DNA from: Pollenia angustigena | Lineage: Eukaryota > Arthropoda > Insecta > Diptera > Polleniidae | Reading direction: 5' to 3' | Length of the DNA stretch: 64,000 nt | NCBI GenBank assembly: GCA_930367215.1 | Contig: OV884059.1 | Coordinates: 234,421,803 to 234,485,802 of the forward strand | Shown here: in pieces, positions 33,750-43,899 of the stretch | Position numbering within the stretch: the first letter of the stretch is position 1 | Layout of the letters: each line of letters begins with the position of its first letter | Position numbers and translations under genes: made by a program | The notes under the pieces: model-generated | The model's input: the letters and a program-made list of their open reading frames with translations, nothing else | The model's database searches: none | What the model was told of the DNA's origin: nothing

Positions 33750-33966
33750 ATGGCAGAGGTAAGTAGTTAGAATTGTGTTGATTTTTAACGTTTATAATAA
33801 ATTTTAATAAACAAAACATTTTACTTCATGCTAGAAACGTCCAAATATACAGTGCGACCGTGGCATAAGTGAAGTGGAGATGGCAGAACCCATAGAACCA
33901 GCAGAACTTTGTGGGACAAACTTTGCAATTGAAGAGGCGAGTATTTGGAATTGTGTTCCTGGCTAG
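33750..33966 (+). CDS. Possible two-exon micro-ORF (speculative)
   Basis: aacaATGGCAGAG is followed at once by a consensus donor, gtaagt (33759). A 76-nt AT-rich segment ends in tgctag (33831-33834), a plausible acceptor. Joining at 33758/33835 keeps frame and gives a 46-residue product, MAEKRPNIQCDRGISEVEMA... ending ASIWNCVPG and a TAG at 33964-33966. The product is acidic in its middle with three cysteines and no known family. The second exon ends with gaggcgagtatttggaattgtgtt, close to the first donor region gaggtaagtagttagaattgtgtt, so the second exon may itself continue via a GC donor. It could be the 5' end of an older gene or element ORF, or chance. Confidence 0.2.
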
Positions 33967-34755
33967 CACTTTACATCCAAATTATTTTTCTCCGTTGTCA
34001 AGCTGTTGGAGGGCACTGTATTGGACATTTTATTCTTTTTTTCCATTTTAAGCTGGCACTATGTTGTGCAATGTAAGCAAAAGAAGTTTTATAAAAAACC
34101 CGACAAATAAAACTAAAAACTGAGAAAAAATTGAATTTACCAAATTAATAACAGTGTAATAACAAGTTTTTTAATTTACAACACTTTTTAAGCTTCACTT
34201 TAATTAATAATTTTTTAATTTACCTCGAGAATTCAATTTTGCATACACATATGCTAAAATTCTTTTGCTTTGCTATTTTAATTGTTTACACACCGATTAG
34301 CTGTTTTCTTGCAAAATTTCACTGGATACTGTCTGCGTACTTTTTGAGATTTTTTCAGCCGATAGAGTAAGTAATATTGGTATTTCTCTCCCAAAAAAAT
34401 TTACTGAGTATTTGCTACTGGAAAAGTGCCCAGACAGAGCTAATATAACGCAAATTGTCCGCAAACACAAGAAAAAAAAATACTTGCTTGCCGAAAAAAG
34501 TACTTTACGCAGATGCAAAAAAGGGTATTATCTCAGTTATAGCTGCGGGTAAGAAATGGAACAAATTTGCCATTTATTGTTGCAACATGTTTTGCAACAT
34601 GTTTTGAAAGGAAAACGACAACTTCTCACATTTTTGCATATATTTTTAGAATGGAACAAAAACCCGCACGAATGGTAGCACATACGGAACATTATTGTCA
34701 GAAAAGAAAACAGCATAAGTTTGTCATTCCATGTGAAACTTCTCTAATATTAATT
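33967..34755. other. Non-coding stretch
   Basis: No gene recognised. 34290-34325 (ttagctgttttcttgcaaaatttcactgg) is a partial inverted match to 33645-33700, so the micro-ORF may lie inside a worn inverted-repeat element. Confidence 0.35.
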
Positions 34756-34884
34756 TAATACTACATTTACATTAGGCCGAAATCTTGTAGATTTGATTTA
34801 AAATCTTTTTCGAAATCTAGTGCGTTTACATTTTAATTTTTTGACGTTAGCGAGATTTTGTTTTTATAACAAAACAACTGACTA

Positions 34885-35686
34885 CACACAGAAAAAAAAT
34901 CAATGTAAATTCGTTCAAAACAAGGTAGATTTTACATTTTTCAGTAGTGATTTTGCTTCATTGTTGTTTCATGTTAATTTAACAAGATTTTACAATAACT
35001 TGCGAACAAAATTTTTTCGTTTTAAAATAACTATAATTCATGTTAGTTTAACATTGCAGTAAAGTTAGAGCAAAATGTCATTTATATTGAATTAACATTC
35101 CAAATCACCTTGAATGAAAGTTATTTCAAGTTGAAACAACGTGAATTTCATGTAGAATCAAACTGGTTGGAGTGTGAAGACAACATATGCATTTATTTAA
35201 GAATAATTCAAAACACTTACCCCCTACATATGTTTCACTTATTTTGTATCTCCTTTGTTAACAGAAGCATCAGCAGAATGGCCCGATATGGTTTTCGTCA
35301 TCATTCTACTTTGAAAACTTGATGTACTATTTAACTTAATAACTTTAATTAAAAGAATACGGGAATTGTCTTATTTTTATAACATATTTTAAACATGAAA
35401 ATATAAAAAATGTACATACTTAAGTACGTATGCATGTTAATTTAACAAGATAAACTATTGATTTTAATATAAAACAGGTTTTTATGGATTCAATATTGAA
35501 CAATGTTATTTTAACAGTGAATAATATAAAATAAACATGATTTAAGGTTATTTTAATATTTTTCATTTAAAATTAATATGAAATAATGATAAATTTAAAT
35601 AAAGGGCATACTTTTGCAGAAATTTACCATGATTCTCAATCAACATTTCGCCATGTTATTTTAACATTGGTATTTTTTTCTGTGTG
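34885..35686 (+). mobile_element. CACACAG element, copy B (802 bp)
   Basis: Termini CACACAGAAAAAAAAT / ATTTTTTTCTGTGTG; TA on both sides (34883-34884, 35687-35688). Reverse complement of copy A at 7677-8520 over its whole length. The short open frames at 34820-35322 fall in it and do not correspond to frames in copy A, so they are not genes. Confidence 0.85.
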
Positions 35687-35762
35687 TAAAAGTTTTTTTG
35701 TTACACATACAAACACAAAAAGAAATATACATTAAAAAATTTGCATTACCTTTTATAAATAA

Positions 35763-36543
35763 CACTGCTTTACAAATTTTAAGTTTGGAAGAGTACCAAG
35801 AATGCCACATGCCTAGATAAGTTAATTGGGACCTACTGAACACGAAAATCGCTGTAGTTTTTTTCCTAAGTACCGTTTTTTAGACAACGGTACTTTTGTG
35901 TTTTTCGGTGTATGGTCCCACTTAAACCCTTGTGGAGCCCAACCGAAAACAAGTGGCACATCGTTGGAAAGATAATCGAATGCTTTTTCCGTCGATATGC
36001 TGAAAATTTCTACCTGATAAGAAATGGCTGAGTTATGGCACATCAAAGTTCAAAATTTGCCTATTTTTTACGTTTTTTTCAAAATTTTTCATTTTGATTT
36101 CGTTTTTTTTCTACGTTATATTAAATATCTGGAATGTTTAATTCTTCAACCAAATAGTATATTTAATTACCAACATTTTAAGCGTAATTTGAAAAAAATC
36201 GGATGAAAAATAAAGTTTTTATTAAGGATTTTGTGGAACGACAATATTTTCATCTCATATAAAATTTCGTTTTTTTTAAATACGTTAAAACTGATGGATT
36301 TAAAAAACTTTGATGTGCCATAACTCAGCATATTGGCGGAAAAGGGATTCGATTATCTTTCCAACGATGTGCCACTTGTTTTGATTGGACTTTTCGGTTG
36401 GGCTCCACAAGGGTTTAAGTGGGACCATACACCAAAAAACACAAGAGTAAGAAAAAAATTACAGCGATTTTCGTGGTCAGTAGGTCCCAATTAACTTATC
36501 TAGGCATGTGGCGTTCTTGGTATTTTTTGGCTGTAAACCAGTG
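35763..36543. mobile_element. Foldback-like CACTG element, copy 2 (781 bp)
   Basis: Ends CACTGCTTTACAA and TGTAAACCAGTG. Its loop (36150-36300) is the reverse complement of the loop in copy 1 (25096-25264), so it is inserted in the opposite orientation. The right arm is shortened by deletions. Flanks are taa and tat, a near match to the TTA pair at copy 1. Confidence 0.8.
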
Positions 36544-36834
36544 TATTCGTCTGTATTATTTTTTTCAATTTTTATTAAACTTTTTAATTTTTTTTAACAA
36601 TTTTTGTTTTGTTTTTTTTTAATGTAATTTTTTTGTGCAGGGAATATATTTTATAGTGCTATATTGAAAAAACCATAGCTGCATCATTAAGTACTACTAG
36701 ATTTTGAGTAGATTTCGTCGAAATCTAGGCACGAAGTAGATTTTGTTTTGTATGGGAAGTCTAGTCAAAAACAACTTAATTTGGCTCGAAATCTCGTACG
36801 TTCTAGATTTTGCGTAGGTGTAAATGTAGTATAA

Positions 36835-37135
36835 GGCTCGATAAAGTATATATATTCTGAGTCATTGAGTAATTCCAAGTCGATGTAGTCATGTGCCTCT
36901 GTCTAGCCGTCGGTTCGTCTGTTGAAAACCGTGCCCAAGTTTTGTAACTCTCGCGTCGAGAAATTTTTTCTCGCTTAACTGCGTCTGTAACTTTTTTTGG
37001 CGAGTACTAACTGTCACAATTTACAGAAAAAGTGTCTCTGAAATATTTTAGTGAGAAAAGTTCCCTGTTTGAACAGTCAAATAAACTCATGAATAAAAAT
37101 GGGGCCAAAAAACGTTTAACACTACAAAACAATTA
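36835..37135. other. Non-coding with gtccgtcc-type fragment
   Basis: 36885-36945 (aagtcgatgtagtcatgtgcctctgtctagccgtcggttcgtc) resembles the core of the fly gtccgtcc repeats. Nothing else seen. Confidence 0.4.
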
Positions 37136-37389
37136 AAAATGCAAAGAATAATAATAATAATCAAGGCCCGGATTTCAACGCAAATGCATATTTGTTCTCG
37201 TCAGTCGGAGATTACCATATACAAAATATCTTTGCGAATCAAGAAATTTGCAGTCAAATGGCATCCATTTGTTTGTGTATATTTTTGCATATTTTGCTTT
37301 GAATACATATTTTTGCATATATTGCTGATATTGCATATTTTTGTTACATATTTTGAAAAAACTTGCTTTAATTGCTTTATTTTGCCATG

Positions 37390-37720
37390 CACCCTTTCCG
37401 CAGAAGAGATAAAAGACAACTTCGATGATATTTATTTATTAATTTCTAATGGGAAAAATATTTTGTAAAGCACCCTCGCGTGTTGCCGCATATAAAAAGA
37501 ATTATCCAGATTAATGTCTTGCTCTCCAGCCTATAACAACCGGAAGGGGACGTGGTTGAAAGCAATTATGTATTATGCTGAAAACTTTGGCCAATTCAAA
37601 GATGTAGTAAAAAGATTCAAAAATGGTGAATTTAAGTTAATTGATGTTGCCATAAATACGATGTATTTTGTGGGCGGTAACTTAAGTGAACAAATTCGAA
37701 GCAAGCTTGATAAAGTTTAA
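37390..37720 (+). pseudogene. hAT-like transposase fragment
   Basis: Two frames with a shift near 37468 join as LPCTLSAEEIKDNFDDIYLL, SNGKNIL, (K)APSRVAAYKKELSRL, then NNRKGTWLKAIMYYAENFGQ and FKDVVKRF. The order K(A)PSRV...(T)RWGTWLxAxxYYAENFxxVK is found in hAT transposases with a CGGBP1/BED-type context. The critical RWGTW has become RKGTW. The flanks 37140-37350 repeat gcatatttttgcatat motifs, also seen in 47900-48070, which may mark the same element family. No termini are resolved. Confidence 0.6.
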
Positions 37721-38410
37721 ACAAAAATTGAGGATTTAAATTTATTGTTTTAAATCCTTAACTGCTTGCATATATAATATAAATTGTTTTCGAAAATAGC
37801 GGAGTGGAAATGAATATGCCACAGAGAAACTTTCAGCATTTAATCATGCACCTATCACTTCCGTTTTAAATTTTCAATTTTAGTAAATTTTGTTCGCCGT
37901 CAACGATTGTGTGACTGGCGTTCTGAACGTCTGCAATGTCACATCGGCTTCGAGTAGAATATTATGACATTTACAACGTAACGACGTAATCTCTTTTGAT
38001 AGTTTTAGACACATTTTTTTCTCACTTTTCGAGAAGCGATGGAATATTTTGTTTCACATCTTTTCGATGCGGTTTGAAATTAAAATCCAAATGTGGAACC
38101 ACCTTAAAAATATTAATAATATTGCTAAAAAAAAAAACTAACCTAAATTGTGCCGAAATACACGAATTGATATTAGATTTTGCACAAATTCGTTCTGTAT
38201 GACTAACATTCATACTACTGAATTTCGTGAAGATCGGTCCATTATTTGACAAAGGTCTCATATAAAGCCTTCTCCCAAAAAACTTTTTAGTTCCCCTAAA
38301 ACCTTAACAAATAATAAAAAATTTGGTTTATCGCAGAGTAGCAGGACGATACATACCTACATTTTTGCGATCGTTATATGTTACTGCCTTATTTATAAAA
38401 AATAAAGCAG
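37721..38410. other. Non-coding stretch
   Basis: No gene recognised. 38205-38285 (gaagatcggtccatt..gacaaaggtctcatataaag) is a fragment of the fly dispersed-repeat style noted elsewhere. Confidence 0.4.
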
Positions 38411-38485
38411 GTTAATAAAAGGTTTATTGAAAAAATTTTTGAAATTTCAAATTCAAATCCGTTTCATAAACCCTTTATTAACCGG
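38411..38485. repeat. ~20-bp inverted repeat
   Basis: caggttaataaaaggtttat and its near reverse complement (ataaaccctttattaaccgg) are 35 bp apart. Possibly a small non-autonomous element. Confidence 0.6.
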
Positions 38486-38514
38486 TTTTTTTAATATAAA
38501 AGCGACCATAAATA

Positions 38515-39427
38515 TAGGGTGGTTAAATTGTAAGGGCCGATGTTGAATGTGAACCACACCTAAACGCCCAGCTTTTTTCTGAATTTTATTTGACATTTCT
38601 CTATTTCAGACTTACTCAATTTGAACAGAGATACACAATCGAGCAACGCGTTAAAGCTATTCAGGCTTATCATGAAAATGGGCGTTCAAATTAAAATGCA
38701 TATCAGCTTCAGTGATGAGGCACATTTTCACCTCAGTGTATACGTCAAAAAGCAGAATTGCCGCATTTGGTCGAATGATAATCCAAGAGTGATTATCGAA
38801 AAACCAATGCACCCACAAAGAGTGACTGTTTGGTGCGGTTTATGGGCTGGCGGCATCATCGGGCCGTATTTTTTCCAAAATGAGGCCGGTCAGGCAGTTA
38901 CTGTGAATGGTGTTCGCTATCGTGAGATGATAACGAACTTTTTATGGCCCGAATTGGAAGATATGGATGTGGACGATATGTGGTTTCAGCAGGACGGTGC
39001 CACTTGCCACACAGCTAACGAAACAATGGCTCTTTTGCGCAACAAATTCAATGGCCGTGTTATCTCACGTAATGGCGATGTCAATTGGCCGCCAAGATCA
39101 TGTGATTTGACACCGTTGGACTTTTTTCTTTGGGGTTATTTGAAAGAAAAGGTGTACGTCGATAAGCCAGCAATAATTCAAGAGCTAAAGGATGAGATAA
39201 TTCGGCACATTACCGGCATAGAACCTCCATTAAGCCTCAGGGTCATCGATTTGGACCATCGGATGGAGGTGTGCCGCCGTGGTAGCGGCCCCCATTTGGC
39301 CGATATTTTGTTCCATACATAATTGAGTAATACCAATATATCATAATAAAATAAAATTACAATAATTTCCTAAATAGTTTGTGTTTTATTCAAAATCAAC
39401 ATCGGCCCTTGAAATTTAACCACCCTT
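38515..39427 (+). mobile_element. mariner, DD41D (rosa-like) type, internally deleted (913 bp)
   Basis: Inverted termini (T/A)AGGGTGGTTAAATT..AAGGGCCGATGTTGA (about 31 bp) with TA on both sides (38513-38514, 39428-39429). An autonomous element of this kind is about 1.3 kb, so about 0.4 kb is missing. The deletion joins the first helix of the DNA-binding domain to the start of the catalytic domain. With both ends intact it could still be mobilised by a full-length relative. Confidence 0.9.
38608..39322 (+). pseudogene. mariner transposase with complete DDD catalytic domain, N-terminal deletion
   Basis: 38608-38690 encodes RLTQFEQRYTIEQRVKAIQA then YHENGRSN and a stop: the first helix-turn-helix of a mariner transposase. 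From 38699, in another frame, the catalytic domain is open to the stop at 39322: ISFSDEAHF (first Asp), HPQRVTVWCGLWAGGIIGPY, WFQQDGATCHTA (second Asp) and PPRSCDLTPLDFFLWGYLKE (third Asp), ending GPHLADILFHT. There are 41 residues between the second and third Asp, the spacing reported for the rosa group rather than the 34 of classic mariners. The ATG at 38621 is out of frame with the HTH and has no biological meaning. The second HTH and linker are lost, so the protein would not be active. Confidence 0.9.
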
Positions 39428-40604
39428 TAAATAAATTATATGAACAAAACATTAACAGCTGGTTCACAGCCTAACTGTTTAAATTTTGTTTTGTCCCTGT
39501 ATTTTTCCTTACTAACTTACATCACTAGCTTGTAAGACCTAAGAATTCTCATTTAGTTTATTTTTATTTAAGTAGTCATAGTTTGTTTTATATAGGGAAA
39601 CGTGAATATTGCCAATAACACCAGTAGTATTCACCCTCCGAAGCTATTAGTAGCCATATTATTTAGACCGTATCCAGTATTTAAGCAGTATCTAGTATAT
39701 AAATAGTATTTAAGCAAACACCGACGTATTAAAACCGTATCCCGTATTAAACCGAACACCGTTGTATTTAAACCGTATCCAGTATTTAAATTTGTATTTA
39801 ACCGAACACAAGACTCTGCCGAACTCTTTTTGTATCCGAAGCATTTAACCGAACACCACGCTCCCGAGTTTCGTTTGTGTCCAAGTGATCCGAAACCGTT
39901 GTTAGTCGTATTTAGCCGACCACCACCGCTCTCAAATTTTGTTGGCAGCCGAATAATCAGCAACAGTTGTTGGCTGTATTCACCCGGACAGAGTGATTCG
40001 AATCAGTAGTTTCTAACACCACTGTCAGCCGACCGCCAACGATCCTACTTAGCGGTGGCAGTCGACTTATCATCAAGCCGTAGTTTCGATCGTATGAACT
40101 GATACTAATAAACCATAACCGAAAACCGTTAATTATAATTTTATCATCATAGCAAATCATCAGTATCTCAACGCTGCCCCTGCGGATCGCCACCGTCATG
40201 GCTCATGCCAGCAAGATCTAGCCGCTTCATCAGCTGGGCCCGCATATAGTAGTGACGCTGCATCCACCGAATACTAAAGATTTAAGAATTTCAAATAATT
40301 AGGGTTTTATAAACAAAATGCTTTGTTCAATTGTTGTAAGAAAACATAAACGAAAACATCTCGGGTATGATTTCAAAGGTCTTACCTCAGCTGAGAAAGT
40401 AAACTGAATTAAAACCGTTTTATAAGAACGGTCTGTTACAGTTGCTTAATACTAGAAATCACTCTACGGGATTTTGTAATGACTGAGCCATTGTTTACCA
40501 TTGGGCCAATATTTGTATTCTCCTCCTAAAAATCATTTTAGTTCAGCTAAAACTTTTACGATTCTTGATATTTTATTCAAATACTAACTAGAACTTGCAG
40601 CATA
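39428..40604. other. GC-richer segment with degenerate ~18-bp repeats; identity unknown
   Basis: 39655-39800 repeats accgtatccagtatttaa-like words five or six times. 39800-40270 is noticeably richer in G+C and unlike its surroundings. Minus-strand frames at 39631-39963 and 39957-40199 are Asn/Gly/Thr-rich translations of the repeat with no domain. It might be part of an LTR or an old coding relic; no LTR pair is visible. Confidence 0.3.
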
Positions 40605-41517
40605 CACTCACAATATTATTACAGTAACGGACTGTAGTTTATTTAAGAAATATTCCGTTCAGTCATTTTTAAATAAATAAACATTTAAAATTCCAAGCAA
40701 ATTTATTTTTAACAGATTCTTGCAGTTATTCTAAAACTAAGTGGATATTAATACGGATTTTCAGTTGCAGTTAATATTGTCCGTTGATTGAGTTAAATTC
40801 TTATTTATGTCAAATTAAATAAAAATGTTATTTAAAGTAACGAAAAGTTCATTTAATTTTTACTGTCAAAAATTCAACCGCGAATTCCGTAAAAACAAAT
40901 GAATATTCAGTTATTTTATAGAAATTAACTACCAAAAATAAATGTTTACTTATCTATAAAAAATGAATTGCTTGTTTTGTGTAAGCAATTCCCATTTTCT
41001 ATTTGTTAAAATAATTTAGTTAAATGCATCAAATTTTAAAAGTAAAATAATTGGGAAGCCATATCGGTCATGCTGCTGGTGTCTTATAATTGAGAGTTCT
41101 TCTGTAAACAACGTGGTCAGTGCAACAAAAGTTAAACAAAAGTGTGTAACAGGGTAAGTAAATAATAATATTCTCCCTCTCTCGCTTATAAGAAAAACAA
41201 GCGGACAGCTGTTTGTCTGGTATTTTTTAGAAATTCGGCTCTTTTGTGGAGCAAACGAAAATTACTGAATTTAATAAAATAACTGAATATTTAATTGTTT
41301 TTACTGAATATAGTGATGAATTTTGACAGTAAAATTTTACAAAATAACTGAATATTTATTTGATTTTACGGCATATGGTGTTGAATTTTTGACAGTAAAA
41401 ATTAAATGAACTTTTTGTTAAAAATAAATGAAAAATAAGTAGACCGATTTTTAACTAAATTTTCATTTATTTTATATTACAATTTCAGTTGATTTTACGT
41501 ACGGAATATTGTGAGTG
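40605..41517. mobile_element. CACTCACAATATT element (913 bp)
   Basis: Inverted termini CACTCACAATATT, TA on both sides (40603-40604, 41518-41519). Inside, ttcatttaatttttactgtcaaaaattcaac (40845 on) and its reverse complement (41380-41410) form subterminal inverted repeats, as do cagttattttat/ataaaataactg. The middle, about 40975-41270, is foreign: the part 40985-41130 matches 2680-2830, and 41180-41255 matches the Helitron-like leader. Confidence 0.8.
41180..41255 (+). mobile_element. Helitron-like leader fragment
   Basis: aagcggacagctg.ttgtctggtatttttt and aaattcggctctttt match the start of the elements at 3229 and 23236; the rest of that element is missing here. Confidence 0.55.
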
Positions 41518-41675
41518 TAAAACTTTCTAATTTTCGGTCAATAATGTCGATCTAAGCCGCAACCAATTTTAATACTGACTTGAGGTTTCGTACAAATTGT
41601 TTAATAATGTTTACCAGCAATCGTATTCTGTAACATGCTTAGCTAAAGCTTAATCTCGATCGCTAAAATGCCTTA

Positions 41676-42258
41676 AGGTGGAAGTACATAACACGCGTTA
41701 GTTCGTCGACAAGTATCTTGCTTTTATAAACTTTAGCGCGTCAAAAACTACAAGTTACACAACACGCGTTACAAAAGCCTTTCCTGTCAGCTGTTTTTTA
41801 TTTTTTTACTTATTTGTGCATTAAAAACGGGTTCGAAAGTATATCAAGATTTTGTTATTTTATTAAATTTATTCTTTTTATATAAATATTGTATGTTTTT
41901 TAAGCTCTTCTATAAGTTTTTCTTTTATGATTCACAAATTTGTTAAATTATTATTTTTATTGTCAGCTGATTACTTGTCAAAAACACACAACGCGTTAAA
42001 AAGTTCAAAGTTAACCAACTTTCCGGCGCAAACGCGTCAAATATTCACAAATTTGTTAAATTATTATTTTTATTGTCAGCTGATTACTTGTCAAAAACAC
42101 ACAACGCGTTAAAAAGTTCAAAGTTAACCAACTTTCCGGCGCAAACGCGTCAAAATATTTTGCATGTAGCTTGTTCTATGAAAACACACTAGCTTAACTT
42201 TTTTTGACAGAAGACGACAGAGCGCGCGCGCACTAACGCGTGTTATTTACTTCTACCT
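41676..42258. mobile_element. AGGTGGAAGTA element with TTA target (583 bp)
   Basis: Inverted termini AGGT(G/A)GAAGTA.ATAACACGCG; TTA on both sides (41673-41675, 42259-42261). Rich in acgcgt words. It contains the 113-bp tandem duplication. TTA target suggests a Harbinger-like mobiliser. Confidence 0.85.
41931..42156 (+). repeat. 113-bp tandem duplication, two near-identical units
   Basis: 41931-42043 and 42044-42156 are identical apart from the A count at the unit end. The 61-codon open frame at 41927-42112 is this unit read in two frames. Near-identity next to much older repeats means a very recent event, or an assembly artefact. Confidence 0.9.
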
Positions 42259-42451
42259 TTAGAGAATGCAAAAATTAAAATTTTTAGCGATTACATTTAA
42301 ATCCAAAATTGCTGCGAATTAAATTTTTATGGCATTGTTAAATCTAGCAATGCACGTTACTGTATTGTATTCGTAGCCAAAAATCGTTAAATCAACCTTA
42401 TAGATTTTTAGCGATAGAGATTTAGCTTTAGCGAATTACTGAATACGGCCA

Positions 42452-42665
42452 CAGGGTTTCAAAAACTGCAGTCAGAAACAAAAACTGTCGAACAAAAAAA
42501 CGAAAATTTGTGTACAGCTATTCGCTTTTTGAGTTTGTTTGACATCGACTGTTTTCATTTAATGAATCAGAAGTAGAAGCAACCGCTTGTTTTTTTGGAC
42601 TTGACAAATGAACAAGTGGAAGAAATGGCATTTTTTCTACTTTGACTGCAGTTTCTTAAACGCTG
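42452..42665. mobile_element. CTGCAGTC family, copy 2 (214 bp)
   Basis: Ends CAGGGTTTCAAAAACTGCAG and (reversed) CAGCGTTTAAGAAACTGCAG. Opposite orientation to 17849-18060. It sits directly beside the right end of the element at 41622-42448. No 8-bp duplication remains. Confidence 0.75.
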
Positions 42666-43044
42666 ATTTATACATCCCATAAAGAGCCCATTGTGAAATA
42701 TTCTACACAAAACAAATGAAAAACCAACTTCAATTAACGTATTTGTTAGAAATTTGTACTATTAATTAAATTCCGTACTGATTTTACGCCTGCAAACAAA
42801 TTGATCATGGCAATTAACATATTTGTAAGTTTGAGCTTTTCTTGCGGTTTAGTTTCAATGAAATGTGACCACCAGCAAAAGAGGCCATATAAAACGTAAA
42901 CACAAATCAAAATATTTTTCTCAATCAACAATTGAAACAATTAAAAAATTGTTTGAATCTTTAGAATATTTTAAAAGTTTGTGTGTATGTTTTCATATTT
43001 GCAAATATACACACAAACATTATAATTGTTTTTATTTTCAATTA

Positions 43045-43417
43045 AGCTGCGTTCACATCAAAAAAACATTTTCACTTGGTGTTCATAATAGAGCAACAAT
43101 TTCTTTTGTAACTACACACATTTTGCATCAAGAAACTGTTTGTAAATTTTAGCCACAACAATATTAGGCATTTATTTTTATTTTTGTAAACATTTTGTTA
43201 AAATTTTCATTCAAAACTAAATAAAATTATTTTAAACGTCAGAAACAATTTCATACAAATTGTTGCTGAATTTCTAGTTGACTCAACTTTAGTAACATTT
43301 TTAAAAAAATTTTAGTTATATTTTTGTTCTAAAAATGAAAGGAAAATATATGAAATCCTTTGGGAAAAAAAAGATAGAAGAAAAAACGAAATTGTTTTTT
43401 TGATTTTGAACGTAGCT
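43045..43417. mobile_element. AGCTACGTTCAC element, copy 2 (373 bp)
   Basis: Termini AGCTGCGTTCACATCAAAAA and (reversed) AGCTACGTTCAAAATCAAAA; TTA on both sides (43042-43044, 43418-43420). Reverse complement of 20811-21191. Both copies chose a member of the same host family as target. Confidence 0.85.
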
Positions 43418-43480
43418 TTAAGGTAAATTAATTGGAACAGTTAAAAAAAATTGGTTGAAACAGCATTAATTAATCAATTG

Positions 43481-43862
43481 AAGCACAGCCGCGAATAACG
43501 TTTTAAGTTACAAAATAATAATTTTTCAGGAGAGTAAAAAAACGTTTTTTGACAAGCAGCATTATTTGTTTTAAAAATTTTTTTTTTCTATTATTTAAAA
43601 TAGTGATAATAAAAACTTTAATGCAGAAGGCTTTTAAAACATTATTCCGCACTGCAAAACCATTTCGGTTTCATCATTATGTTAGTAACTTGCAATGTTC
43701 TTCCACTGGCTGACACTTTGTACGCCATTTTGAAGGCGTTAAGGTGCATAGTTTTGGTTGATTTGATGTTTAAACTGTGTAAGAGAGTAAAGTCAACGTT
43801 TATCTGCAAAAAAACAGTTTTTGCAAAATGTGGCGTTTACAACGTTTTTCGCGGCTGTGCTT
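43481..43862 (-). mobile_element. CACAGCCGCG family, copy 3 (382 bp)
   Basis: Inverted termini AAGCACAGCCGCGAA / TTCGCGGCTGTGCTT, flanked on both sides by caattg (43475-43480, 43863-43868), which is either a 6-bp target duplication or part of the terminal repeat. The 73-codon frame at 43679-43900 is not a gene. Confidence 0.8.
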
Positions 43863-43899
43863 CAATTGAAAAAATTTTAGTGAAAATTTTTTCTGTGTA

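Larger units (their letters stand above)
34759..36831. mobile_element. TACTACATTTACA element holding two other elements
   Basis: Inverted termini TACTACATTTACA with TAA on both sides (34756-34758, 36832-36834). Its own sequence is only about 490 bp (34759-34884, 35687-35762, 36544-36831) and repeats tagattt/aaatcta motifs near both ends. The two insertions are copy B of the CACACAG element and copy 2 of the CACTG foldback element. A TAA target suggests a Harbinger-type mobiliser. Confidence 0.8.
41622..42448. mobile_element. CGTATTC(T/A)GTAA element holding another element
   Basis: 41622-41668 and 42404-42448 are inverted copies (CGTATTCTGTAA, TAGCTAAAGCTTAATCTCGA). Without the insertion at 41676-42258 it is about 240 bp. 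Target duplication not clear. Confidence 0.7.
42706..43897. mobile_element. CACAGAAAAAA family, copy 2, holding two other elements
   Basis: Ends CACAAAACAAATG / TTTTTTCTGTG, TA on both sides (42704-42705, 43898-43899). The interior matches 10655-11091. Insertions at 43045-43417 (TTA-flanked) and 43481-43862 account for the extra length. Confidence 0.8.

Noticed and set aside
34820..35322. Two adjacent plus-strand frames of 80 and 70 codons
   Set aside because: They fall in a transposon whose other copy (7677-8520) does not keep these frames.
37201..37468. Frames on both strands in an isoleucine/phenylalanine-rich stretch
   Set aside because: Generated by repeated gcatatttttgcat words; only the last part (from 37390) has transposase motifs.
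39500..40450. Solo LTR starting tgtaagacc and ending ctgttaca
   Set aside because: No matching short target duplication and no second copy in the window.
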